Shown in pieces: positions 1-10,429 of a DNA stretch of 64,000 nucleotides. How positions within the stretch are numbered: the stretch's first letter is position 1; every line of letters starts with the position of its first letter. The position numbers were made by a program, and so were the translations under genes. The stretch comes from Maniola hyperantus. Its lineage: Eukaryota > Arthropoda > Insecta > Lepidoptera > Nymphalidae. Where the stretch lies: contig NC_048546.1 of assembly GCF_902806685.2 (NCBI RefSeq), positions 1,426,001 to 1,490,000 of the forward strand. The letters are read 5' to 3'. The notes under the pieces are model-generated. The model was given only the letters and a program-made list of their open reading frames with translations. It was not told where the DNA came from and did not search any database.

Positions 1-96
1 AACCAAAAGTGGCCTAAATTAGATCAAAATCGGTAAAACAGATAGGCCGTGAAAATCTAGCAGACAGACAGACACACTTTAGCATTTAAATAATAT
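1..96 (-). mobile_element. Helitron-like fragment, Lep1-like family A
   Basis: Reverse copy of the 5' part (ACAGACAGACACACTTT, TTTAAATAATATTA). Family A is the lepidopteran short element starting near TATAAATGCGAAAGTGTG and ending GCGGGCATCAGCTAGT. Confidence 0.6.
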
Positions 97-200
97 TAGA
101 TGATACCCGCGACTTCGTCCGCGTGGATTTAGATTTTTAAAAATCCCGTGAGAACTTTTTGATTTTCCGTGATATAAAGTAGCCTATGTCGTCGGTTAAA
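97..200 (-). mobile_element. Helitron-like fragment, family A, 3' part
   Basis: TACCCGCGACTTCGTCCGCG (with CGCG-stem hairpin) then AAAAATCCCGTG and AAAGTAGCCTATGTC, the inverted 3' end of family A. The CTAGT tip is mutated. Confidence 0.65.
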
Positions 201-699
201 CTTAACAAAAAAAAAAGTCGGTATGGCAGTATGGATTATAATGTCGATTTTATGGGATAAAATCGATATTTTAATAAGCATCAGGAACGATTTTATTATG
301 GTATATTATGGTATGACGTGCGTAGGTAAGTATAAATAAAATCGAATTACTTATTTGTCAATTTATCTTTTATAGAAAGAAACCTCTAGAAATGTTCTTC
401 CATTCTTTATAAGAATTTGTACTTAGATGTAATTATTATAATAGTCCGTAGAAAAATTTAACTAAATTTTTAACTAAATTTTTTATAACTCGTAGAAAAA
501 TTTTACTAAATTTTTCTACGAGTTATATTATATAATTTTTTTTCGAATAAGTAGGTAGGTACCTATCTGTCCCGGCTTACTCACGTGTGTAGTCGACGTT
601 AGCCCGACTAGTTTCGAACTCACGGTAGTTTAAACGCTAAAGTAGGTACCTACCTACTTAAGTACTTAACATAAGATTTATTTTGTGTTACTTCGACTA
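201..699. other. AT-rich stretch without a gene
   Basis: Apart from the hairpin at 485-526 and TAGGTAGGTACCTA-like runs near 550-655, nothing is recognisable. Confidence 0.6.
485..526. repeat. Perfect hairpin, 19-bp arms
   Basis: ATAACTCGTAGAAAAATTT, 4-nt loop, then the exact complement. A related GTAGAAAAATTTAAC lies just upstream at about 449. Confidence 0.9.
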
Positions 700-992
700 A
701 AGGAACGGTGATAGCCTCCTAGTCGAGGTAACGAGTCGAGTCGAGTCGAGGACGAGTGGTCCGGAGCTTGATCCCGGACACGCACCTCTAACTTTTTAGA
801 TTTAAGTGCGTTTTATTTTTACGGCGAAGGAAAAAATGACCTGCTTGCCTGAGAGTTCTTCATAATGTTCTCAAAAGTCTACCAATTCGGACTTGCGGGT
901 AGCGTGGTAGACTACAGCCAAACCCTTCTCATTCTGAGAGTAGACCCGTGTTTAGTAGTGAGCCGGCGATGGGTTAATTCGATATGATCATA
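700..992 (+). mobile_element. tRNA-derived SINE (Metulj-like), old copy
   Basis: tRNA-like head GTGATAGCCTCCTAGTCGAG, box-B-like GAGCTTGATCCCGG, then CACGCACCTCTAACTTTT and the body ending GAGCCGGCGATGGGTTAA. Strongly diverged; a GAGTCGAGTCGAG run sits in the head. Confidence 0.75.
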
Positions 993-993
993 A

Positions 994-1305
994 TTAAAAA
1001 ACCGTGAGTCGAACTCGCTCACGAAGGGTTCCGTACCGTCGTACAAGAAATAACACTTTTTTGTGATGTAACCACAAAGCAACGGTTTTCGGATTTTTCT
1101 TTTATCTACTTATGTGCTATACCTAAGACATTGCTAATGATTATAGCTCAAGCCTACCCGACTCTAGCACCTATAGGTTTTGAATCTCTTCCCTAGCAAG
1201 TAGGTTTTGATTCCCTTGACGAGTCTTGACAGACACGACAGGCAGACAAAGTGGTCCTTTAAAGGGTTCCTTTTTCCTTTTGAGGTACGGAACCTTAAAA
1301 TGAGT
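994..1305 (+). repeat. Lepidopteran repeat F (AAGTGCGAGTC...GGTTCCGTA), diverged
   Basis: AAACCGTGAGTCGAACTCGC and GGGTTCCGTACC at the start; CTTTTGAGGTACGGAACC at the end. Compare the complete copy at 37788-38178. Confidence 0.7.
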
Positions 1306-1654
1306 TAACTTGCTCACTTTCGTATCAGGTAAGATCGCAATCAAAGGCTAACTTGTCATCACATAAAAAATATATATTTTTTAATAGAAAAACACAGTGC
1401 AAGCATTAAACTGACAAATGTACGCGCATGCTTGTGTTATCTATGTAAGTAATTCTATGAGCTGTAATATAGTTAATTACGTTCATAGTTGTCCCATTTT
1501 TAAACGCAGGTGGAGCTGTCATCGCTTAATTGCGAAACTGGTTAATTAAAACTGCAGTTCTAGGTCCAGTGGACTATCTTGAAAATATGTAGTTAAATAG
1601 AGAAATTAAATTGCGATTTTTTTTACTACAATTTTTATAGGTACCTACCTACTA

Positions 1655-1762
1655 AATATCGAAATCCTTTTACGGATGCGCCGTGAAAAACTAGATACAG
1701 ACAGATACCTACAGACAGACAGACCGACAGACAGACACACTTTCACATTTATAATAAGCATC
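1655..1762 (-). mobile_element. Helitron-like fragment, family A
   Basis: Inverted 5' part: GCCGTGAAAAACTAGATACA, CAGACAGACACACTTTCAC, ATTTATAATA. Confidence 0.6.
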
Positions 1763-1805
1763 GATGTTAATAGATACTTAGGTATTAGTAAATTATATCC
1801 CTAAA

Positions 1806-2008
1806 AGCCGGTCAAGTGCGAGTGCAAAGGCTAGCGCACCGACGGTTCCGTACTACACTAGTGATTTTTCGACATTTTGCACGATAAATCAAAAACTAGG
1901 AACTACTAACTTGAGAACACTAATTAGTTCATGACCACAATTTAGTTTTTTTTTGTGTGATGTAACCACAAATTCACGGTTTTCAGATTTTTCACGATTA
2001 AAAAAAAG
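1806..2008 (+). repeat. Lepidopteran repeat F, 3'-truncated
   Basis: GCCGGTCAAGTGCGAGTGC at the start, then CATTTTGCACGATAAATC and TGTGATGTAACCACAAATTC. Confidence 0.75.
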
Positions 2009-2324
2009 AATATACAAGCTTAAACCCTAATGCCCTTTCTACACCAATCTATTCAGAACTCTGTGGGCCTTCCTCCTTGAGAATAGTCCGTGAATAGTCG
2101 TTAACTGAGGCCGCGCAGCCGCACTGATGTGTGCGGGTGTCCACTGTCCCTAGTTAATTAATGGACGTCTTTAATTCGGCGGCACACGGGCTGGTCGGGT
2201 TACATCTCGTCGGCCGCACTGATGCAATCAACTGCCGTATATACATATGTAAGGGCCTATAGTAAACGATAGATCGAGATGGCAATCGGGGTGGGACACC
2301 CCGCACACCCGCACATCCGCATTT

Positions 2325-2400
2325 ACGCGGTGAAATGTCTTGTAATTTTTTTGCTCTAAGACTCCATGGCCCCAGGGTCGCCACGGCAAACGTTGATTCC
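2325..2400 (-). pseudogene. Non-LTR retrotransposon ORF2 scrap
   Basis: Read on the minus strand it contains LGPWSLRAKK, matching the LGPWSLSAKIF part of the larger remnant at 40640-41005. Confidence 0.55.
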
Positions 2401-2432
2401 CAATGATATTAGATTTTCTTCTAATATCATTG
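2401..2432. repeat. Perfect hairpin, 13-bp arms, flanked by 9-bp direct repeats
   Basis: CAATGATATTAGA, TTTTCT loop, exact complement. GTTGATTCC stands before it (2392-2400) and at its end (2432-2440). Confidence 0.9.
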
Positions 2433-2646
2433 TTGATTCCTCAAATGTAACCAGCCTGGACATGGACATCCATCTCTGACTCAGCCGCACGGCTCGCCGC
2501 ACGGCTCGTCGCACCGCAGCGTGGCGAATGACACCACCGCGGCCGTAAACGTTTTTCCCAAACTTGTCATTAACGTAGATGCTGGTGTAAGCCATGAGAG
2601 ATCGGCATTGGATCACTTGACGAAAAACAAGTTTTCATATCTTCTA

Positions 2647-2795
2647 AATATATAAAAGGACAAAGTGACTAACTGACTGATCTATCAACGCCCAGGTCAA
2701 ACTACTGGACGGATCGGGCTGGGCATGCAAAATTAAAAGAAACCAAGAAATTATTTTCGGAACAAAAAGTACCTTCCTAACCGATGCTCTGGTAT
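2647..2795 (+). mobile_element. Helitron-like fragment, family B
   Basis: ATATATAAAAGGACAAAGTG, then GACTGATCTATCAACGC and ACTGGACGGATCGGGCTG. Family B is the lepidopteran element running from TCTAAATATATAAAAGG to GAGCATAAGCTAGT; this copy loses its 3' half. Confidence 0.7.
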
Positions 2796-2859
2796 GCACA
2801 CTTATAGGCAATTTTAAGAAGTTAAGACTGGCTTCCCATAACACAGGTAATCCTAGTTT

Positions 2860-3545
2860 GGGATGTCAGCCAGGTAACCTCCCAGTGTGCCTAGGTGCTA
2901 CTGGTCCCTTTTGGATGCATCGGGCCTCCGAGGGGAAGAGCATGTATTCGGGCCGGTGCACCCCGGAAACATGGCTAATAATCTTTCTTCGGGGATATTG
3001 TTAGCCATGGCTAATGGCCTGGCAGGGGGGAGGTTTCTCCGCGTGTCCCTCTGACTAGCAGAGGGCACAGTGGAGGAGGCGGAGGATGGGATACGGGCCA
3101 CGTGCGCGGAGTCTGCAGTTGTCGCCCGTTGGGTCCCCGGGTCAGGAGGCGCACGCACATCGTCGGTGCGCCTCGGACGTGCGGTGTGGGGGCCTCGTGA
3201 GCGGGGTCTCTGGTGGAGGGTCCGCCTCGGCGGATGTCGCTGGCTGGGTCGCGGTGGGTTGCTTCGGTGTTCCCGTGACCCAGGCGACGCGCAGGAGCGC
3301 CGCTGGATTTTAGTGGGTATTCTGGTCGCCTCTCGGCCGGTCAGTCCCACATACCTTCCCTCCAGTTGGTTGGCTGGCTGGTTAGCTGACTGGCTTCCAG
3401 GAGGGGGGGATGCGTAAATGTACTTATTTCCCAGCGTTAAAAAAAAGGGGTTTGGGGGTCAGAAACGTTGCTTGTTATTACATGTTTGCATGGTATACTT
3501 AGTGTACCAGTATTCTTGTAACTGTTATGAAATAAAGATTTAGAT
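2860..3545 (+). pseudogene. GC-rich block, probable non-LTR retrotransposon 3' part
   Basis: A GC-rich island in AT-rich DNA, with overlapping open stretches on both strands (2898-3350 minus, 3070-3417 plus) that are a by-product of base composition. The segment TTTTAGTGGGTATTCTGGTC through CCGGTCAGTCCCACAT recalls the 3' region of lepidopteran R1-clade LINEs from memory. AATAAAG at about 3532 would be the poly(A) signal. Class uncertain. Confidence 0.4.
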
Positions 3546-4147
3546 ACTTTCGCCAAGATCTGAAATGATATGGTAGCAAAAGACAAACACATTTTCGCAT
3601 TTTAATATTTCAGCTAAATCCTGTATCTTACACCATACCTCGGAAACCCATCCAAAGTTTTTACCGCGAGCGTGTAACGAGGCCGTGTATCAAATTTGAT
3701 ACATGTTGTCGACCGCAACATTCCCCCACATTCCTAAAGACACACAAATGGACCGGTCATAATTTTTATAGATGATATCAGATTTTCGACGGATCTGATT
3801 GATGTTGCGAACGGCTGATGGAAAATTTAACACAGACGTATCTGATTCGCCACACCGCACTTTTATTTTCTGTGTCTTTGATATCGAAGAGACGGATTTC
3901 TGTCTTTTTTATCTTTATGTTATTCCGTTCTTGATTAATTAACTGGTGGCTTTTGTTCCTTTTCACCACTATTTTCGCTATCTTTTATTTTGATTGTAAT
4001 CAAACACCAAACGAAACTTTCGATTGCATTTTATAGTGTTACTTTGGCTTGTTTTTTTTTACATTGTTTTTATAACGAATTAATTTTTTGTTCCTTGTGT
4101 TGTTCTGGAAAGTGCTTCTATCCAATATCAGGCTGAGATCTGAGATC
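3546..4147. other. Stretch without a gene
   Basis: AT-rich; a 63-codon minus-strand open stretch at 3778-3969 is lysine/serine-rich and not convincing. A direct GAGATCTGA repeat is at 4136-4151. Confidence 0.55.
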
Positions 4148-4390
4148 TGAGATTTTATTTTATTTTATTCCGATACAAGTTAGCCCTTGACTGCAATCTC
4201 ACCTGGTAGTAAGTGATGATGCAGTCTAAGAGGGAAGCGGGCTAACCTGGAAGGAGTATGGCAGTTTTTACTAAACCCTAAACCTTTAGTACACGGCATC
4301 GTAACGGAACGCTAAATCGCTTGGCGGCAATGAGTTGCCGGTAGGGTGGTAACTGGCTACGGCCGAAGCCTCCCACCAGACAAGATTAAG
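4148..4390 (+). repeat. Lepidopteran repeat L (CAAGTTAGCCCTTGACTGCA)
   Basis: Starts with TTTTATTTTATT; then the named sequence, AAGTGATGATGCAGTC, GGCATCGTAACGGAACGC and GCCGAAGCCTCCCACCAGAC. Other copies at 15715, 16594 and (inverted) 51645. Class unknown to me. Confidence 0.75.
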
Positions 4391-4608
4391 AGCGCACTTT
4401 GACTTTGCTTAAACTTAAGATAGCTATGTGAATGTTAAAATTGAGACAGTGTAATATTATCGCTCGCATAAATCAGTTTCGTTTGATTGAAACTTACCTA
4501 AGTCCGAGTACCTATGGGGCATCAAAGTAGGTACCTACGCTCTACATAATATAAGTAGATTCCAGCCGTAGAGATCGACAAACCAGCAAAACACAGACTA
4601 AAAACGAT

Positions 4609-4945
4609 TTCATTATCATCATTATGATCAACCCATCACCGGCTCACTACAGAGCACAGGTCTCCTCTCAGAGTGAGAAGGGTTTTGGCCATAGTCTACC
4701 ACGCTGGCCAAATGCGGATTGGCAGACTTCACACACCTTTGAGAACATTTTGGAGAACTCTCAGGCATGCAGGTTTCCTCACGATGTTTTCCTTCACCGT
4801 TACAGCAAGTGATATTTTAATTACTTAAAAACGCACATAACTCCGAAAAGTTGTTTGAAAAGTTGAAAAGAGGTGCGTGCCCGGGATCGAACCCCCGACC
4901 TCCGATTGGAAGGTGGACGTCCTAACAACTAGGCTACCAAAAACG
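4609..4945 (-). mobile_element. tRNA-derived SINE (Metulj-like), near complete
   Basis: Inverted: ATCAACCCATCACCGGCTCA at the tail end and box B as GGGATCGAACCCCCGACC. The tRNA-like head reads, complemented, GGTAGCCTAGTTGTTAGGAC. Tail of CATCATTATGA repeats. Confidence 0.88.
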
Positions 4946-5472
4946 ATTAATTTAAACAAACAGAATCCACCAGTCTAACAATTTGTAAATCAAATCTCAA
5001 TTAACGTTCATCTACCGGCGCGGCGTCTTAATGTAGGTAAGTAGATCCAAATCTTTTATTTTTCACAACCGTCCGACCATCGACTGACAACGTCTCTATC
5101 TCGCTCGCGACAACCAATTCCAGCAATCTAAATTGAAATCGGAAATTCGTCTTCACATTTAGAATCGATATCATCTTATTCTCGTGCGGGTTAACTTAAC
5201 GTATCAATTTTAACCCCTAATTACGAGCGGTCCGAGAGACCGCCTCGACGACACTAAGTGTTATTAATGCTCCAACATTCACCACCCCACGGCAAATTAA
5301 AGTTGCTATCACGCAGGTGTCAAAAGATACACCGGAGTTGGACAAAAAAGGTCATCAGGCATAAAACGTGTACGACCAATCGTGGACATAGATTAACTCC
5401 GCAGATATGTCACTTTGTTCCAGCTAAGTGATGCGTTACGTCCATATTTGTGCCTGTACTTAAAATGTTTTT
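4946..5472. other. Stretch without a gene
   Basis: AT-rich host-like DNA; no recognisable repeat or coding frame apart from GCGAGCGGTCCGAGAGACC-like GC patches. Confidence 0.5.
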
Positions 5473-5993
5473 TAGGGCTCCGTACTTTAAAAGGAAAAAA
5501 GGAACCCCTATAGAATCACTTTGTTGTCTGTCTGTCCGTCGTGTACTGTCAAGAAAACCTATAGGTAGGGTACTTCCCGTTGACCTAGCATCATGAAAGT
5601 TAGCTAGGTAGGCTTTATAGCACAAGTAAAGGAAACCGTGAATTTTATATCATTATGTTTCTTGTTTTGATTGTATGTATTAGATTATAATGGGGCTGAC
5701 ATGTATATAAATATAAAAGCCCCTAAATAAATGAAGAAAAAAAAAATCATTATGTTATATTGTTGTGTGAATTGTGCTTATATCACAAAAAAAATAAAAA
5801 TGTGTTCATGAACAAATTAATTAGTATTTTCAATTTTCAAAGTAAGATAATTATACCAAGTGGGGTATCATGTAAAAGGGCTTTACCTGTACATTCAGAA
5901 ACAGATTTTTAATGTATCGTGCAAAATGTTGAAAAAATACGACTGTAGTACGGAACCCTCGGTGCGCGAGTCTGACTCGCACTTGGATTGTTT
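5473..5993 (-). repeat. Lepidopteran repeat F with a nested retro-insert
   Basis: Inverted copy: TTTTTTAGGGCTCCGTACTT at one end, TCTGACTCGCACTTGGAT at the other. Interrupted at 5660-5745. Confidence 0.85.
5660..5745 (+). mobile_element. Short retro-insert with poly(A) tail and 11-bp target duplication
   Basis: 86 bp ending AATAAATGAAG plus an A run, flanked by ATCATTATGTT (5649-5659 and 5746-5756). Hallmarks of LINE-machinery insertion; probably a 5'-truncated LINE or a short SINE. Confidence 0.8.
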
Positions 5994-7014
5994 TTAAACA
6001 TTGTCACAAAGTTGTGAATTACGGTTATGGTCGAGGAACTAGCATTATTACTGTAATTCATTTGTTGTAGCATAATTGTGGTTGTAAATTGTTTGTTAGA
6101 CATAATTGCACGATAAAAATGATACACAAAGTAATTGAATTATTAAGAAGGTAAGTACTATTTTCTCAAAGTTCAAAGTCTAACTTACCATTATAGAATT
6201 TCCTTTCTGTACCTACACTAATTTAAGTTTGAAATTAATTGCAACGATTAGAACAATAATATGACATCTTAGTAAAAGGTCAGTTTAAGTTTGGAACTAA
6301 AACAATGTCGCATCTACAAATTATGTTAATACCTACATGCCTGGACGCGTTAACGCGCGTTTTTATTATTATGACAATATTAAATCAGGGGGCGGGCGTC
6401 GGAGAGGAGAATGATTTATTAGCTCGCAGTTGAAACGTGCGACTCGTCGCTTTGAGTCACCCGTGAGTTGTAGATGTCAGGATTTGTCCTGACATTTCGG
6501 ATTTTTACTTTTCAACCAAAATTCTTCTCAGGTATTCTTCTTCTGGTTCCTAATACACCATCCTACGCTCCTTATGTCTTGTATATTGTCTTGGATACCT
6601 AATTAATTGTGTATTTGACTACATAAAAAAAAATTTTTTTTTCAGAGATTATTAAATAGAGGGTCTTCCAAAATACGTAAAATCCCCGTCCTTTGTTGGT
6701 TGTTATAGTATGTTAGGTTGTTTAAGTATAATTACCATTTTAAATTATCGATTAAACTAAAGCACGTCAAATGATTGTGACGTCACACACCGGTATTCCA
6801 TAGAATCTCGCATACTAAGCGCGCGTTTTGACGTTTGATAAAAAGTTACTGATTTGACTAGTTGTCAAATCCTGTATTGTAGTAATGTACCTAGTAATTA
6901 AGATCACTAAGTACTTTCATTTCCTCTTCAAATGAATCCATAATAAGATTTGATAAATAATAGAAACGACATTTTTAAACCTCTGTTTCTGTCTTTCGTT
7001 TGTAGCTCTCAAAC
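5994..7014. other. Stretch without a gene
   Basis: AT-rich; TGTCAGGATTTGTCCTGACA (6475-6494) is a short perfect hairpin. A GC-rich island CGTCACACACCGG...GCGCGCGTTTTGACG lies near 6780-6830. Confidence 0.5.
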
Positions 7015-7016
7015 TA

Positions 7017-7211
7017 GGGGAGGTGTTCCCAAAGTGGACACTTTAACTTTAAGTTAAAATAAAACCTATCAAAAGATTGATATTCCAAACAAAATTTTAT
7101 ACTATTATGTGAAATTTTAACTCTTGCAAATTACCGAATTAACTTTTCAAATATCTAGCCGAAAAATGACGAGTGACCACTTTGCCTATGGCACTTTGGG
7201 CACCTCTCCCC
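7017..7211. mobile_element. TA-flanked MITE, 195 bp
   Basis: Left end GGGGAGGTGTTCCCAAAGTG, right end the near complement (CACTTTGGGCACCTCTCCCC), with TA on both sides (7015-7016, 7212-7213). Size and TA duplication suggest a Tc1/mariner-type element. Confidence 0.75.
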
Positions 7212-7558
7212 TAATCGAAGGCGGAAGATCACTCGCAGGCATTTTCTGTACAAGCTAGAAATGAGATATTTTGTCAGGACTCAACTGTATTTTAACTATA
7301 CCTGGTCACCCTACTTTAAATGATAAAAAAGCGATACTAATGGTTTAACTGGTGAGGTGATAGATATTAGAATTAATATAATATGACTAGTTCTTGCCGG
7401 CGGCTAGTGCCTGCTTTTAAAGCAGGTCAATTAGAAGGTCATTGACATTGACCTTACCGTCGCTTTCTATACAATAATATGATCGACACCTCATGACCTT
7501 ACCTACTACCAAGAGGTCAATCTGAATTTTGAGTTTTGAATCGATTTTTATTAAAATT

Positions 7559-7640
7559 ACTAGCTGACCTGGCGAACTTCGTACCGCCTAACACGTCACG
7601 CATTTGTTTTGCCTTCCCGGAACCCCTCCACTAAGAAAGA
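7559..7640 (-). mobile_element. Helitron-like 3' end, family C
   Basis: ACTAGCTGACCTGGCGAACT: the inverted CTAGT end of the family best seen at 55669-55866. Confidence 0.45.
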
Positions 7641-7646
7641 AAAATA

Positions 7647-7751
7647 GAGACAAAAATCTCAGTGTGCGTTAACCTTTTTGAATCACCAACCAAACCAAAA
7701 TGTGATTGGTTGGTGCATCAAAATGGTTAACGCCCACTGAGTTTTTGTCTC
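7647..7751. mobile_element. Foldback MITE, about 105 bp, TA-flanked
   Basis: Almost wholly an inverted repeat: GAGACAAAAATCTCAGTG on the left and its near complement ending GTTTTTGTCTC on the right, arms of about 50 bp with a few mismatches, TA on each side. Confidence 0.75.
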
Positions 7752-7754
7752 TAT

Positions 7755-8170
7755 CATTTGTTTGGGATTACGTGACAGAGAGAGAGCTATACTAACTTAT
7801 TTCAGTGAATAGAGTATAGTTGGGACAAGTGCCTGAGATAGATCCTACTTATGACTTGAACCACAGATCATTCTCGTCGGCATCGTTTGAGGTCGGCTCT
7901 TCAATGAGAGCGGCGTGTTTGTAGAGCTGCATCACTCACACGGGACCTGTCCTCAATAATGTTTCATACTTATCGTCACCGGTCGGACAAACAGACGGAC
8001 GTTTCAATTTTTTACACAATAGCCTCATTTCAAAGTATTGCATCTGCGTCCACAGTTAAGAGACTTAAATTAAAACAAGCAATTACTGATTTACTTAACT
8101 CAAAGGCAAGAGAATAATTTATTAAAATTAACATAGACTTTGTCTGTAGCCAATTTAATTCCCTTCGTGG
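7755..8170. other. Stretch without a gene
   Basis: Nothing recognisable by eye. Confidence 0.5.
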
Positions 8171-8171
8171 A

Positions 8172-8250
8172 TTGGTTACTCTAGTTCTTCTACGGATCTC
8201 CTCATTTCTGATTTGATCACATAGAGAAAATCCGAGTTCTTTCCATCTCC
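8172..8250 (-). pseudogene. RTE-like LINE ORF scrap
   Basis: GGTTACTCTAGTTCTTC and ATCTCCTCATTTCTGAT match, inverted, the RNEEIRRRTRVT part of the remnant at 56274-56474. Confidence 0.55.
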
Positions 8251-8370
8251 CGCTGAGATGACTTTACTTAAGAGGCCCATAGTTAGCAAAGCTGAAGTGA
8301 CGATGGACACCTACGTGAACATTGATATGTAGGACGTAGGTTACCTCCTACAAATCAATGTGGCAAAATA

Positions 8371-8582
8371 CTAAATATATAAAAGGAAAAGGTGACTGAC
8401 TGATCTATTAACGCACAGTTCAAACTACTGGACGGATCGGGCTGAAATCACGCATGCAGATACCTATTATGACGTAGAGATACGCTAAGAAAGGATTTTT
8501 GAAAATTCAACCCCTAAGGGGGTGAAATAGGGGTTTGAAATTTATGTAGTCCACGCGGACGAAATCGCGGGTATAAGCTAGT
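8371..8582 (+). mobile_element. Helitron-like element, family B, complete
   Basis: CTAAATATATAAAAGGAAAA to GCGGGTATAAGCTAGT, with the CGCGGACGAAATCGCG hairpin before the CTAGT end. Non-coding. Confidence 0.85.
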
Positions 8583-8699
8583 AAACTTAAAAACGAAAGC
8601 TAAGAGTATTCCAATCATAGCTCCATGATATCGATCGTGCTATCAGAGGGTCAGTAGCTTTAGTAGCTTTAGTAGGTTACTTGGACAAATTTCTATAGG

Positions 8700-8815
8700 T
8701 ACCTAAACTTTAAAACTAAACTACCTACCTGACGATTCAAAAGCACTTGTAAAAGTTTACTTGAATACAAATATATCCTATTCTATTCTATTTTATTTTA
8801 TTCTATTCTAAATAG
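8700..8815 (+). repeat. LINE-type 3' end with ATTCT tail
   Basis: GACGATTCAAAAGCACTTGT then ACTTGAATACAAATATATCC and an (ATTCT)n tail. Related to 53575, 56826 and (inverted) 25673. Confidence 0.7.
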
Positions 8816-8817
8816 AA

Positions 8818-8849
8818 TTGTCTACATACTTAAATAAGTATGTAGACAA
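8818..8849. repeat. Perfect hairpin, 15-bp arms
   Basis: TTGTCTACATACTTA, AA loop, exact complement. The outer arm sequence TTGTCTACATA recurs in the hairpin at 41216-41256. Confidence 0.9.
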
Positions 8850-9726
8850 ATTGCATTTGTATGAAAGATCAAGGAATGAAGTAATTGCCAAAAACATGAT
8901 TAACCTCATAGTGCTGACACTAACAAATTACCTACCTCCGAATTGTACAATATTTTTGCGCCACCAGCGAAATGAATGGACACAATTATCTCGCGTTCAT
9001 AATAGATTCATTTTTTCTATTCACAGGTTCTATTTTTCCGCTCCTTGGAATGATTACGACAAGCAATCATAATACCTATCGGTCAATCACACGGACAAAG
9101 CGGCGGTCAGACGATTGTCAAACACACTCTTTCTTCTCACGGGCCTTTCTTTGCTATAATAAGCCTCCTACTGTTCTTACAACCTTACCATCAACAAACT
9201 CTTGAAATCACTTTCGTAACTACGCGATTTCAACCCTTACTACACAAATCATAAAACATTATATCGATTGAATGAATTTTCGATGTATCGGATATGTTAT
9301 TGAGTTGAGAAATCTATATCTATCATAATTGATAGAATGTTATTAATACCATTGCTGTGAGTCCGAATTTCAACTTTAATAAAAAAGCAGGAAGATTCAA
9401 TTTAATTTGGAATGTTAATGGAGTTTAGTTGATGGTAGGCGTGAAACCTATGGGTGCCTATGGGCTCTGTCATATTATTTTGAAAGCTAAATCGAAATAA
9501 TACGTCAGTGTCTTGTATTGTTTAGTTATCACCCACTGTTTTTCTTACTAATTGGACGAGGAATCAAAGAGATGTAGCGAATTGTTGGTGAAATGTATTG
9601 GAACAACAATGGGTGTTGATTTCTATTGGTGCTACATCATTTGCTAATTGATAGAACTGATATTATAGTCACAGGGACTGGCAGTTAAGCGTCATTCAAA
9701 CCTGCACGACGTGACCATTATCTAAA
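8850..9726. other. Stretch without a gene
   Basis: Overlapping open stretches of 77-84 codons (8818-9205) lack family features. No repeats recognised. Confidence 0.5.
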
Positions 9727-9730
9727 TACA

Positions 9731-9950
9731 CTGATGCCCACGACTTCGTTTGCATGGATTTAGGTTTTTAAAAATCCCGTGGGAACTCTTTGATTTTCAG
9801 GGATAAAAAGTAGCCTATGTCAGTAGTACTTAAGTAGCCAGGTTATACCCATGCAAAAATCACGTCGATCCGTTGCTCCGTTGCGACATGATTGAAGGAC
9901 AAACCAACAAACTAACAAACAAACACACTTTCGCATTTATAATAGGGGTA
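9731..9950 (-). mobile_element. Helitron-like element, family A, near complete
   Basis: Starts CTGATGCCCACGACTTCG, passes AAAGTAGCCTATGTC and ACACTTTCGCATTTATAATA. The CTAGT tip is mutated. Confidence 0.8.
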
Positions 9951-10154
9951 GTGATTCGCGTCGTGGACGCTCCCGCATCGCGTCCCGCATCCCGTGCTCA
10001 TGAGTCATGACGCGCGAGTGTGGCTGCAGCTTTAATATTTTATCTATCAGTTCAAAAAAATTGATAGGTATTGATGTCGGGGTCTCAACTCGCCAGGTGC
10101 TTGTATGGTGACCTCGCACCGAAAAGTGCAGCGTTGGAAAACACCTCACTGCGC

Positions 10155-10250
10155 ACATGGCCAGCGTGGTAGATTATGGCCCTTCTCACTCTGAGAGGAA
10201 ACCCGTGCTCTGTAGTGAGCCGGCGATGGGTTGATCATGATGATGATGAG
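10155..10250 (+). mobile_element. tRNA-derived SINE, 3' fragment
   Basis: CATGGCCAGCGTGGTAGATT, GAGCCGGCGATGGGTTGATC, then ATGATGATGATG tail. Confidence 0.8.
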
Positions 10251-10429
10251 GTAGACAGACGACATCAATAAGTCAAATGAGAAGGGGTCCGCTGAATTCA
10301 GGCGGCGCGAAACCGTGGCGTGTGGAAGTCCCTACCAAAAGTCATTGGTCCCTACAAGAGATCTATGTCCAGCAAGTGACGTCTATCGTTTGACGATGAT
10401 TATAATTATTATTATTATTTATTTATTAT

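Noticed and set aside
2898..3417. Overlapping open frames of 75-150 codons on both strands
   Set aside because: GC-rich DNA has few stop codons; the translations are Arg/Pro/Gly-rich without any family motif.
4870..4935. tRNA-like boxes in many places, for example box B at 4879 and 12806
   Set aside because: Each lies in a repeated SINE body and no cloverleaf can be drawn around it; they are tRNA-derived SINE promoters, not tRNA genes.
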